A stretch of 12,372 bases of DNA from Candidatus Aegiribacteria sp. (lineage in GTDB: Bacteria; Fermentibacterota; Fermentibacteria; Fermentibacterales; Fermentibacteraceae), in contig JAIOSX010000294.1 in assembly GCA_021107345.1 (NCBI GenBank), positions 1 through 12,372 of the forward strand, written 5' to 3'. Positions 1-7,546 of the stretch are shown in pieces. The notes beneath the pieces are model-generated. The model was not told where the DNA came from, searched no databases, and saw nothing but the letters and a program-made list of their open reading frames with translations. A program made the translations under genes and the position numbers. Numbering within the stretch: position 1 is the first letter of the stretch; every line of letters begins with the position of its first letter.

Positions 1-1558
1 CCGATGCAATGGTATATTCAGCATACCTGCTTTTGCGTGCAAGGAGCCAAACTATGACTGCCGCAATTATTATCCATCCGGCTAATATCGCGATATTGAA
101 CCTTACCGCACTGGGGACCCATTCGGTTATGTTGCTTGAGGGTCCGAATATCCGGCTCACGAGCGCATCGGTACCATCAGCATAATTGAGCCTTAGGTTC
201 GGATAAGTGAAGAAGACGGCTGAAATACCCAGAGATACCCAGACTAGTATTTGAACACCTTTTCTCTTCATCATAATCCCGAGGGAAGCGAGTAGAACCG
301 GAAGGAGCGGTAGAAGCATTCTTCCGGCTGGTGTGGGCATACCGCTCCAGTCGGCTAAGGTACAGTAAATAAGTACAAGGAAATAAATAAGGGCCGGCAG
401 GCCGAGCCAGATGAACAGCTTCCTGTTATCGCTTTTCAGGAGAGGTAATCCGGCAAGTCCCGCAAGCACCCATGGAGCCTTCCACAGCAGGCCGCTTTCA
501 ATATCCACAAGTGATGAACCTGCAGCGATGAGTACTTCCGGTATTCTGTACAGCGGCTGCAGAAATATCGTTTTAATAAACGCCATACTCCCATATCTGA
601 CCCAGAATATCCGTCCGTTAAGTATAACCAGGTCAAAGAGTAATCCCGCGGCAGCAAGGCAGACGAATGTAAAGGGAAGTATGAGTTTTCTTCTTCCTTT
701 CGATTCAATTACGAGTACTGTAAGAAGACCTATTGATATGCCGATGAAACGGAATTTAATAAGCACGAGAATGATTGCAGCAGCTATTACCAAGATACTG
801 TTCTTCGATCTTATATATGCATATACACCTGAGAGGAAAACAGCCAGGGCCAGCCAGCCAGGGTAGACAAGCCCCAGTATGCTGCAACCAGGCACAAGGA
901 GAAATCCGAGTGCGGTAAGCTTTCTCCAGTTATTTAAACCTGAATCCCTGAATAACATCGACATCAGTGCCAGCGCCGCCATTGTGAACAGAATGTTCAT
1001 GCCCCTTATACCCGGTACTGAGAATGGGTATCCCGGTATCATCAGCGCCGGATAGAAACTCTGATGATACGAAATGTTTTCGGACGGATCACCGATCTGA
1101 CTGGAATACTCGCTGAACCTGTCCGTTCCGGAAGATATTAGATCCTCTGTTATATGGGCATAGTGAGGTTCGTCACCCGTAAATGGAACAAGAAGCAGTA
1201 TCATGGGAATCAATGGCAAGACAGCCATCAGTATCCCGAACTTTCTTGAGGAAACAGCCAGCAGTCCGGGAAAGATTCCCATTAAGCCACATGCGGTTGA
1301 AACGACCTCAAGGGCTGGATCCACTGTCCAGAACAGTGAGATAACTGTAAAAAACACCAGAAGATAGACGGATAACCGGGGGATTCCTCCCTTTCCGTAC
1401 ACCAGGGCTGTAATCAGCCAGGCAAGAGGTACAAGCCTGCCAAGCAGCCCGGGGGAAGGCATGCCTGTGATCCGCCAGATGAAGAATACCAGAACTGAGG
1501 AAAGCCCATGGAAGATCATCCCGGACCGGCCTTCAGTGATTCTTCTCAGGCAGTTCAC
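1..1558 (-). CDS. GT-C family membrane glycosyltransferase (ArnT/PMT-like), 3' end off the window
   Basis: The frame is open from a GTG at 1556-1558 to the left edge, giving 519 residues; the C-terminus is missing. The protein is strongly hydrophobic with many membrane helices. A GDEPHY motif (residues 128-133) followed by an amphipathic stretch matches the acidic DE motif in the first large outer loop of GT-C enzymes such as ArnT and protein O-mannosyltransferases, which take a sugar from a polyprenyl phosphate donor. A later W-S-G-M-P-x-P-x-G-R-x-L-L-P segment (404-417) resembles the conserved late loop of these proteins. About five helices (14-31, 36-56, 61-78, 83-103, 106-126) precede the DE motif, more than the single helix usual for ArnT. 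The GTG overlaps the upstream stop as GTGA, which fits translational coupling. An ATG at 1517-1519, 13 codons in, is an alternative start. The acceptor and sugar cannot be told. Confidence 0.85.
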   Translation of the reverse strand, partial: MNCLRRITEGRSGMIFHGLSSVLVFFIWRITGMPSPGLLGRLVPLAWLITALVYGKGGIPRLSVYLLVFFTVISLFWTVDPALEVVSTACGLMGIFPGLLAVSSRKFGILMAVLPLIPMILLLVPFTGDEPHYAHITEDLISSGTDRFSEYSSQIGDPSENISYHQSFYPALMIPGYPFSVPGIRGMNILFTMAALALMSMLFRDSGLNNWRKLTALGFLLVPGCSILGLVYPGWLALAVFLSGVYAYIRSKNSILVIAAAIILVLIKFRFIGISIGLLTVLVIESKGRRKLILPFTFVCLAAAGLLFDLVILNGRIFWVRYGSMAFIKTIFLQPLYRIPEVLIAAGSSLVDIESGLLWKAPWVLAGLAGLPLLKSDNRKLFIWLGLPALIYFLVLIYCTLADWSGMPTPAGRMLLPLLPVLLASLGIMMKRKGVQILVWVSLGISAVFFTYPNLRLNYADGTDALVSRIFGPSSNITEWVPSAVRFNIAILAGWIIIAAVIVWLLARKSRYAEYTIAS

Positions 1559-2340
1559 AGTGACGCTTTCCCGAAAACAAAATGGATAACGGGATGGGTA
1601 AAAGGTTTCCAGGAGCGGGATATCAGAATTGATACCGGAAATTCCGGTTCTTCTATGAGAATTGTATTCTCGCCCGGATAAACAGGAAATATTCTGTCAG
1701 CGGAAGCGACATGCCCCACCGGAGAGCTGTCTCTTACTCCCCCTGCTGAAACCTGAAACGTCATTTCTGTATAATCTGTCAGGGGGGCCTGCAGTAATAA
1801 TCGCGGTCTACCCAGATTCAGTTCAGCCGGCTCCGGCCATATCACTCCGTTCTCAACAAGAACCTCTTCCGATACAGAGAAACGATATTCGGGAGCTGTT
1901 GGAAGACCTGAGATGATCAGCACTGCCAACAGCCCTCCTGTGAGGATCATTGCTCGCCATCTTTCCCTCTTAACTGTCGCAGCAACAAGGGCTGCCGCTG
2001 TAAGGGGCGCTATCCCCTCAATCGCTCCTGAGAAAAGGACTGCGGCTGCCGAAAGGAAGAATAAATATCTTGAAACGGTTGAAACCGAAAACACTACTGC
2101 GAAAGCGGCACCTGCTGTGAGTAGCGCAGGTCCCAGGCTGCCGCCGAAGGAGAGTATTGACAGGCCTCCAAGGAAAACCGTTATCATAGTAACGGATTGC
2201 TGACCTCTTAGAAAAGCTGTCCCTGCAGCATACAGGCAGACTGCCACAGCGAAGACAGAGAAACCATGTGAAATAAGTATTCCGACGGATACCGAAATCG
2301 CGAGAACAAGTTTACCTGTATGATTAAATGTATTTGACAT
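1555..2340 (-). CDS. Polytopic membrane protein with C-terminal extracytoplasmic beta-rich domain
   Basis: I do not recognise this 261-residue protein. Residues 9-146 form about seven short membrane helices rich in Ala, Gly and Val. Residues 150-261 are soluble, contain alternating hydrophobic strands and have no obvious catalytic motif. An odd number of helices with the N-terminus inside would put this tail outside the membrane. It sits between a GT2 gene and a GT-C gene and overlaps both (17 bp upstream, 4 bp GTGA downstream), so a role in the same glycan pathway is likely, perhaps as an accessory or transport subunit. The ATG at 2338-2340 was chosen. A GTG at 2362-2364 would add eight residues, but its AGGAG sits directly against the start codon, which is too close to work well. 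The gene is likely real; its function is unknown. Confidence 0.75.
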   Translation of the reverse strand: MSNTFNHTGKLVLAISVSVGILISHGFSVFAVAVCLYAAGTAFLRGQQSVTMITVFLGGLSILSFGGSLGPALLTAGAAFAVVFSVSTVSRYLFFLSAAAVLFSGAIEGIAPLTAAALVAATVKRERWRAMILTGGLLAVLIISGLPTAPEYRFSVSEEVLVENGVIWPEPAELNLGRPRLLLQAPLTDYTEMTFQVSAGGVRDSSPVGHVASADRIFPVYPGENTILIEEPEFPVSILISRSWKPFTHPVIHFVFGKASL

Positions 2341-3574
2341 TTTCCAACTCGATGATCTGTTCACTCCTGTCAGGCACCAGGTAGAGTTTATTTACTCCAC
2401 TGTCGACCTCCGCGGTTATTTCCCGTTTCCGTCTCCCGTTCAGGAAAACCCTTGCAAGAGAACTCCTGTTCGACCATAAGGCGACTGATCCCGGGATATT
2501 GCATGATCGGATGCTCAATTCAAGTATTCCCCTTTTATCAGGTACTCTAAGGCAGCCGAAACCGCAGCTGCCTGTTCTCATGCCATGCCATTCCGGGCCT
2601 TTGAGAACATCACTCCCCGGGAAAGGTTCATCCGAGGTAGCATGCGGCCCTGGATGAGGCATTCTAAGGGGCCTTGGAGCAAGCAGGTGCAATAGAAATT
2701 CCTCTGGAAGGTCTGAATGCGTGATTTCCATCTTATTAGCCCTGTTCATCGCTGCCAGTCTCCAGAGCCATGGCCTGCCCTTCAGCATACATGATATCCT
2801 TGATCTCAACTCGGTTCTTCTCCAGTAATCAGGCAATCTGCATCCTTTTCCGCCCAGGTACTTCCTTACAATATATGCGGATGACTGAAGTTCCCACTTT
2901 TCTGCCAGTCTTCTACTGCTTGATGCGCCCACCATGTGCTGCCCGGTTGAAGCAGGTTCCAGAAGTAATCTATAACCCATTCCTCTCAATCTGAGGCAGA
3001 GATCCACATCTTCGTAGTACATGAATATGTTTTCATCGAATCCCCCTGCTTTCAGGAGCGCTTCCGTCCGGTAGAGAGACAATGCAGCGGTAATACATGG
3101 CACTTCCACCGTTTTTCCGTTCGGAATTGGCTGGAAATGCATGAAATCGAAATCGTAACCCCTCCCGTATTCCGTCATGGCTGCGCCTGCACTGACAGTA
3201 ACGAGCGGCCAGTCCCACAACCTTATTAAAGGCTGCACCCCCGCTGCGCTTGCGTCATTCTCAAGTGTACTCACAAGTTTCTCAAGTGATGATCGGGTGA
3301 TGGATGCATCGGAATTGAGAAGAAGTACATACTCAGAATCGCACACTTCAATACCCCGGTTGTTACCATACCCGAAACCACCGTTGATTACGTTGGACAG
3401 GATCAAAGCTCCCGGAATCGTTTTCCTTATATCTTCAACCGTTGAATCACTTGAAGCGTTATCGGATATTACAATGTTACATAGAGGTTCAATACCTTTT
3501 AAGGTCTCGGTTAGATCCGGGATAAGATCCCGGGAATTCCATGTAACTACAATGGCCGTAATATTCCTCTTCAT
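2324..3574 (-). CDS. GT2 family glycosyltransferase (rhamnosyltransferase-like) with C-terminal extension
   Basis: Residues 5-240 form a classical GT-A domain. It has an N-terminal ITAIVVTWNS strand, an SDNASSDST nucleotide-binding segment (37-45), an N-G-G-F-G-x-G-x-N segment (64-72), LLLNSDA (84-90) as the metal-binding DxD-type site, and Y-Y-E-D-V-D-L-x-x-R (186-195) holding the catalytic acidic residues, followed by H213. This arrangement is typical of WbbL-like rhamnosyltransferases and related GT2 enzymes of O-antigen synthesis, which act at the cytosolic membrane face on lipid-linked oligosaccharide. The usual family length is about 300 residues; this protein has 416. Residues 320-416 are a beta-rich extra domain beginning near P-E-W-H-G-M-R-T-G, a pattern also seen in the C-terminal extension of the GT at 7515-8945. 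The start ATG overlaps the upstream stop as ATGA. The sugar donated is inferred only from family resemblance. Confidence 0.9.
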   Translation of the reverse strand: MKRNITAIVVTWNSRDLIPDLTETLKGIEPLCNIVISDNASSDSTVEDIRKTIPGALILSNVINGGFGYGNNRGIEVCDSEYVLLLNSDASITRSSLEKLVSTLENDASAAGVQPLIRLWDWPLVTVSAGAAMTEYGRGYDFDFMHFQPIPNGKTVEVPCITAALSLYRTEALLKAGGFDENIFMYYEDVDLCLRLRGMGYRLLLEPASTGQHMVGASSSRRLAEKWELQSSAYIVRKYLGGKGCRLPDYWRRTELRSRISCMLKGRPWLWRLAAMNRANKMEITHSDLPEEFLLHLLAPRPLRMPHPGPHATSDEPFPGSDVLKGPEWHGMRTGSCGFGCLRVPDKRGILELSIRSCNIPGSVALWSNRSSLARVFLNGRRKREITAEVDSGVNKLYLVPDRSEQIIELENVKYI

Positions 3575-4815
3575 ACGCTGTTCCCATCAGGACAGCATTG
3601 TGAAAGACGCCTGTAGAATCTGTCAGTAACCCTCTCCCAGGTAAATCTCTCAAGTACATCCTTCCGGCCTTTTTCACCCATAACCCTTCCAAGTTCTGCA
3701 TTGTCCAGCAGTATCTCAATCCTGTTCATAAGCGAGGCAATATCACCCCACGATACAAGGAAACCATTCTGCCCATCCTGAATCATATCCGGCATTCCGC
3801 CCGACCAGCACCCTATAACCGGTTTCCCGGATGCCCAGGCTTCCAGTATCACGATTCCGAAACAGTCCAGGCGTGATGGTTGCAGAAGCATATCAGCGGC
3901 AGCAAGTAATTCTATACGATCCCTGTTGCTCACATAACCTGTCATTACAATATTGTCATTGAATTCCCTTACTGTTTCCGAGCAATCTTCGAGATACTCT
4001 TCTACTTCAGGAAATACAGGGCCTGCCAGCAGAAGAGTGAATTCATGTCCTTTCAGCCACAGATTCCTGCACGCTTTGAGAATATGTTCTGTTCCCCTGT
4101 CCTTGCAATGAACTGTCAGACTGAGAACCAATGGTTTTTTTATTCCAAATCGCTTCAGAACCGAGTCCGTATCAACGTTTCGAAATTCCGCAGGATCGAT
4201 CCCGCTTCCGGAGATGTAAACCCTTTCTTCCGGTATTCCCATACTGGTGTAAAGTTCTTTCTCAAAGCGGCTCTGGGCAACGACAAATGTGCTGTTCCGC
4301 AGAATCTTCTTCTGGCAGCCGCTGAAGTAATGAAGCGCCTTTATTCTCCTGTATTTCTCGCCAACACCGGCATGTGGAACTGAAATAAGACCTTTTCCGT
4401 GATATCTGCTGTAGCGCCACCCTTCGTAAAGCATGAAAGGCATCGCGTTGGCATGAACGAAGTCGAATCCCCTATCCACAGAAAGCCACCTGTGCAGAGA
4501 AGGTATCATAGGATTCGGATAGAAATAGCGATCAGGGCCACAGGGCGAAATTCTTCTAAGAACAGCCCGCATGAGATTCTGCAGAGGAGGATGTACTACT
4601 GGAAAGCGCATTATTTTAATGTTATTCCAGATATCCATTCTTCTTTGAATATGCTGGCCGGATCTGGAAACCAGCCAGGACATGTCCCATGCGTCTGTTG
4701 TGCAGATGACCGACTCGTGCCCCCATCTATTCCCTGCAAGGGCATGTTCCAGAACGTAACGTTCTGCGCCTCCGGAATAGGGCCAGGATCTGTGAACGAG
4801 ATGCAGTATCTTCAT
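3571..4815 (-). CDS. GT4 family glycosyltransferase
   Basis: This 414-residue protein has the two Rossmann-like halves of a GT-B enzyme. The N-terminal half begins MKILHLVHRSWPYSGGAERY, with the Gly-rich acceptor loop S-G-G-A-E-R (14-19). The C-terminal half carries LLLAGP (261-266) and the donor-binding block P-S-R-L-D-C-F-G-x-x-x-L-E-A-W-A-S-G-K-P (313-332). The family E-x7-E signature appears as D317-x7-E325, so the first Glu is replaced by Asp. GT4 enzymes transfer a sugar from a nucleotide donor with retention and act in the cytosol on lipid-linked glycans. The ATG at 4813-4815 was chosen because it overlaps the preceding stop as ATGA, lies just before the family's N-terminal strand, and has AGGAGG upstream. 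A TTG ten codons further out is less likely. Donor and acceptor are unknown. Confidence 0.92.
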   Translation of the reverse strand: MKILHLVHRSWPYSGGAERYVLEHALAGNRWGHESVICTTDAWDMSWLVSRSGQHIQRRMDIWNNIKIMRFPVVHPPLQNLMRAVLRRISPCGPDRYFYPNPMIPSLHRWLSVDRGFDFVHANAMPFMLYEGWRYSRYHGKGLISVPHAGVGEKYRRIKALHYFSGCQKKILRNSTFVVAQSRFEKELYTSMGIPEERVYISGSGIDPAEFRNVDTDSVLKRFGIKKPLVLSLTVHCKDRGTEHILKACRNLWLKGHEFTLLLAGPVFPEVEEYLEDCSETVREFNDNIVMTGYVSNRDRIELLAAADMLLQPSRLDCFGIVILEAWASGKPVIGCWSGGMPDMIQDGQNGFLVSWGDIASLMNRIEILLDNAELGRVMGEKGRKDVLERFTWERVTDRFYRRLSQCCPDGNSV

Positions 4816-5930
4816 GATCCTGATATCCTCCTGTAGAATCCGCAAATACCTCTTGATATTTCAAGCCGGTCCTTCCTCACGGCTTTGGAAGACATTCTCC
4901 TGAGTTCATCCACCCTTTCCGGTTCCTCAAGAGCTCTTATTTCCCTTATCCAGCTTTCATGATCGCAGGGATCAAGCTGAATGCCGTCTTTTCCAACGGT
5001 ATCCTCAAGAGCGGCGGCGTTGCTTGAAATAACCGGAGTGCCACAGGCAAAGGCCTCAAGCACAGGGAGACCTAGCCCCTCATACCTGCTGGGGCATAGT
5101 AGTGCCCTGGCGCCTCTGTACAGTTCAGGCATTACAACATCAGGGACATTCTTGAGAATGCGCACTCCAGGTAATTCTTCAAGATGGATATCCCCCCAGC
5201 CACCTTCTCCAACCAGAACCAGCGGGATATCAAAGCCTGTTTCCCGCAATCTCCTGTAAACATCGAGAAGAAAAGGGATATTCTTTCTTGGAACGAAATT
5301 TCCTACGTGAAGAAGATAATCTCCCGGTTTCAGATCGTACCCTGCCATGCACTCCAGGGAAGGTGATCCGGGCGAGAACACTTCATCTGCTGCTCCTCCG
5401 GCGCAGAATACCCTTTCCGGAGGGAGACCGAAATAATCCATAATCCGCTGCCTGGTCCATTCCGATATTGCCATAACCGAAGAACCACCATTTATAAGAC
5501 GGGCTTCCCTTTCTGCAAACACAACTGTTTCTTTCGTATGCCATTGGGGATTTTCATATGCTGAAAGGTCATACATAGTTATTACGGATGGGCACCCTGG
5601 GGGATACTCCGGCTGCACCCCGCTATGATGGAAAATCGTGCTGCCTGCCGTGAGCCTGTTCAGTCTTTCGGACCTTGATCCTTCCTCCCATCGTTTCCGA
5701 ATTGGAATTCTTCTGAAAAGAGGAACTTTCATGTAAAAAGGCGTTTCAAGTACCAGACAATCCATTTCAGGCCCGGGAACACCGGGATGTGCTGCAGGAA
5801 TATCCAGCGGGATAAATTCGATTCCGAACGAGTCAGCAACTTCCGTAAGCGCTCCTGCAACCGCAAGAAGGTATCTGGATACGCCACCTATAGCGTGTGG
5901 AACTACGCTGAGATCGAAAAGTACACGAAT
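4812..5930 (-). CDS. GT4 family glycosyltransferase with a non-canonical start codon (ATT or ATA)
   Basis: Full-length reading gives 372 residues. The N-terminus, read from ATT at 5928-5930, is (M)RVLFDLSVVPHAIGGVSRY, a textbook GT4 first strand and Gly-rich loop (G15-G16-V-S-R). Later come L-H-V-G-N-F-x-P-R-K-N (207-217) and the donor-binding block P-S-R-Y-E-G-L-G-L-P-V-L-E-A-F-A-C-G-T-P, with the E284-x7-E292 pair. The first ATG in frame is only at 5763-5765 and would remove 55 residues including the acceptor loop. Upstream to the in-frame stop at 6027-6029 there is no ATG, GTG or TTG: only ATT (5928-5930), ATA (5937-5939, overlapping the upstream stop as ATAG) or CTG (5964-5966). The call as GT4 is firm. 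The exact start is uncertain; a base error or a recent start-codon mutation is also possible. Confidence 0.85.
   Translation of the reverse strand: MRVLFDLSVVPHAIGGVSRYLLAVAGALTEVADSFGIEFIPLDIPAAHPGVPGPEMDCLVLETPFYMKVPLFRRIPIRKRWEEGSRSERLNRLTAGSTIFHHSGVQPEYPPGCPSVITMYDLSAYENPQWHTKETVVFAEREARLINGGSSVMAISEWTRQRIMDYFGLPPERVFCAGGAADEVFSPGSPSLECMAGYDLKPGDYLLHVGNFVPRKNIPFLLDVYRRLRETGFDIPLVLVGEGGWGDIHLEELPGVRILKNVPDVVMPELYRGARALLCPSRYEGLGLPVLEAFACGTPVISSNAAALEDTVGKDGIQLDPCDHESWIREIRALEEPERVDELRRMSSKAVRKDRLEISRGICGFYRRISGS
4827..4832 (-). promoter_or_regulatory. AGGAGG ribosome site ahead of the GT4 gene at 3571-4815
   Basis: A full AGGAGG lies 11 bases upstream of the ATG at 4813-4815, inside the end of the preceding gene. 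The spacing is slightly long, but the site supports that ATG over the TTG ten codons upstream, which this site would follow rather than precede. Confidence 0.55.
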
Positions 5931-5935
5931 TTCTG

Positions 5936-7546
5936 CTATAGTGCACCACCGTTCATTTGTACCCAGACGGAATCTGCTGTTGACCCCTCGGGGAAAAGCT
6001 CTGAATAGAGAGTATCGTAACGATCTCTATCCTCCTCATTAAAGAGCCATCTGTGATAAACAAGAACATACCCCTCCTCGCCTGCTTCCTGCAGGATAAC
6101 ATCTTCCTCAGGCAGTTCGGGCAGCCTGGCCAGAAAAGCGTACCTGCGCGAATATGATGCCGCTGTCTGGAACCATGCATACCTTCTTATCCTGTTATCA
6201 GCTGGAATCTCCAGAACGGTACTGCCGGCGGGTATGCTGGTACAGGCAGATGGAATACTGGTGGACATCGTGCTGAGAACAGGAATCCATAGTTCGAACA
6301 TGAGAAGCGCAAGAAGCATCAGTTTCCATCTTCCCTTCAGAAGAGTTATCCCCATACCGGCGCCCAGCGCCGCGAACAATCCTCCGAGTATTGCAAATCT
6401 GGACGGGGCTCTTATTCCATCCAGTACAGGAAACAGTTGAAGTATCCGGAATGGCAGAGGTATTCCCAGCGGGCGACCGAGAATCCGCAGCTCAGGCCCC
6501 AGGGCAAGCAGCCATAGTCCCAGAATAACTATCGGTAATCTCCAGTTCTTCTTTTTCCAAATAAGAACGATAAAGGCTGCAAGAACTGTAAGACCTGGCG
6601 TAACTACACCCTCCGCAGTGTTAGGCATCCACGAGAATCTCATAGGAATCCCGAAGAAGAAACCTGCCGGACCAAACGGAGAAGGCATGACGAATGATTG
6701 GGGCTCTGCTGCCCAGTAAATCGCATCTCTCCAGTGAGTTGAAGGCGAACCGGTATCTCCTGGAGCTGTAAAGATGAGAATTCCGGCCGCTATAGCCGCA
6801 ACACCGGCTCCTCCTGCAAGAACAGCGGTTCTCTTCCAGTTCCCATCTACTATGAAACAGGTTGCAGGAAGACCGAGTACCGCGAATATGGCGATGAAGG
6901 GGCTCTGAACGGCTGCCAGGATGACTGTTGCCACGTAAGCAACAAAGATCTTTGTTCTACTATTTCTCAGATACTCTCTGCAAAGCCACAGCGATGCCGG
7001 AAGTGTCCAGCAGTTAGCCAACTGATAGTGCTGGAGCAGATGCGCTGTCCGTGAAGGAAGCCATGCCAGCGCTAGAGCTGTGAACATCGCTCCGTATCTG
7101 TCTGCTCCCCAGGATCTTGCAAGAAGCCATCCAAAAACCGCTGTAAGTATTGTACCCAGCATCAGTGAGAGTGTATGTGATAATGCAGGATGTTCTTTTC
7201 CTGTTCCTGTTATCGCGAAAACAAGAGTGTCATACCATCCTATATGGTCGTATACAAGTGACACTCCTTCGGGTGAATAGATAAGCGGACAGAAACGAGG
7301 ATCTTGACCGTTTTCCAGAGCACTGGAAACCCACCAGAAATGCCATGCCTGCTCAAAGACATCGGAGTCCTCCGCAATTGCGGATTCCCTGTGAGGAATA
7401 CCGATTAACACCGCTGTATCTGACATGAGAACCAGTATATAAGGAAGAAGGAGTGCCGGAATTACGATAATGAGCATAAGTGGGAACAGAGTCTTTCGAA
7501 GATCGCTGCAGCCGTTATTTCCAGATAACATTCGAGACCCAACCAT
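5936..7546 (-). CDS. Large polytopic membrane protein, GT-C-like (putative glycosyltransferase)
   Basis: This 536-residue protein has about ten or more hydrophobic helices, starting with one at 20-42. After it comes an outer-loop-like stretch with the acidic pattern E59-D60-S61-D62-V-F-E-Q-A-W-H-F-W-W (residues 59-72) and P-L-I-Y-S-P-E-G (87-94). This layout (helix, Asp/Glu-rich loop, Trp-rich helix, then a P-x-G segment) is common in bacterial GT-C-like membrane proteins. A second conserved-looking block, I-P-L-P-F-R then P-V-L-D-G-I-R-A-P-S-R-F (362-384), also occurs in that group. Residues 440-536 form a soluble C-terminal domain. I infer use of a polyprenyl-phosphate sugar, perhaps the product of the GT2 at 8938-9750. 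The start at 7544-7546 overlaps the upstream gene by 32 bp; an ATG at 7529-7531 is an alternative. Neither has a strong ribosome site. Confidence 0.8.
   Translation of the reverse strand: MVGSRMLSGNNGCSDLRKTLFPLMLIIVIPALLLPYILVLMSDTAVLIGIPHRESAIAEDSDVFEQAWHFWWVSSALENGQDPRFCPLIYSPEGVSLVYDHIGWYDTLVFAITGTGKEHPALSHTLSLMLGTILTAVFGWLLARSWGADRYGAMFTALALAWLPSRTAHLLQHYQLANCWTLPASLWLCREYLRNSRTKIFVAYVATVILAAVQSPFIAIFAVLGLPATCFIVDGNWKRTAVLAGGAGVAAIAAGILIFTAPGDTGSPSTHWRDAIYWAAEPQSFVMPSPFGPAGFFFGIPMRFSWMPNTAEGVVTPGLTVLAAFIVLIWKKKNWRLPIVILGLWLLALGPELRILGRPLGIPLPFRILQLFPVLDGIRAPSRFAILGGLFAALGAGMGITLLKGRWKLMLLALLMFELWIPVLSTMSTSIPSACTSIPAGSTVLEIPADNRIRRYAWFQTAASYSRRYAFLARLPELPEEDVILQEAGEEGYVLVYHRWLFNEEDRDRYDTLYSELFPEGSTADSVWVQMNGGAL

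Noticed and set aside
411..866. Plus-strand frame of 151 codons
   Set aside because: It lies opposite the GT-C gene, which has clear membrane and motif content; the plus-strand product is low-complexity and has no recognisable domain.
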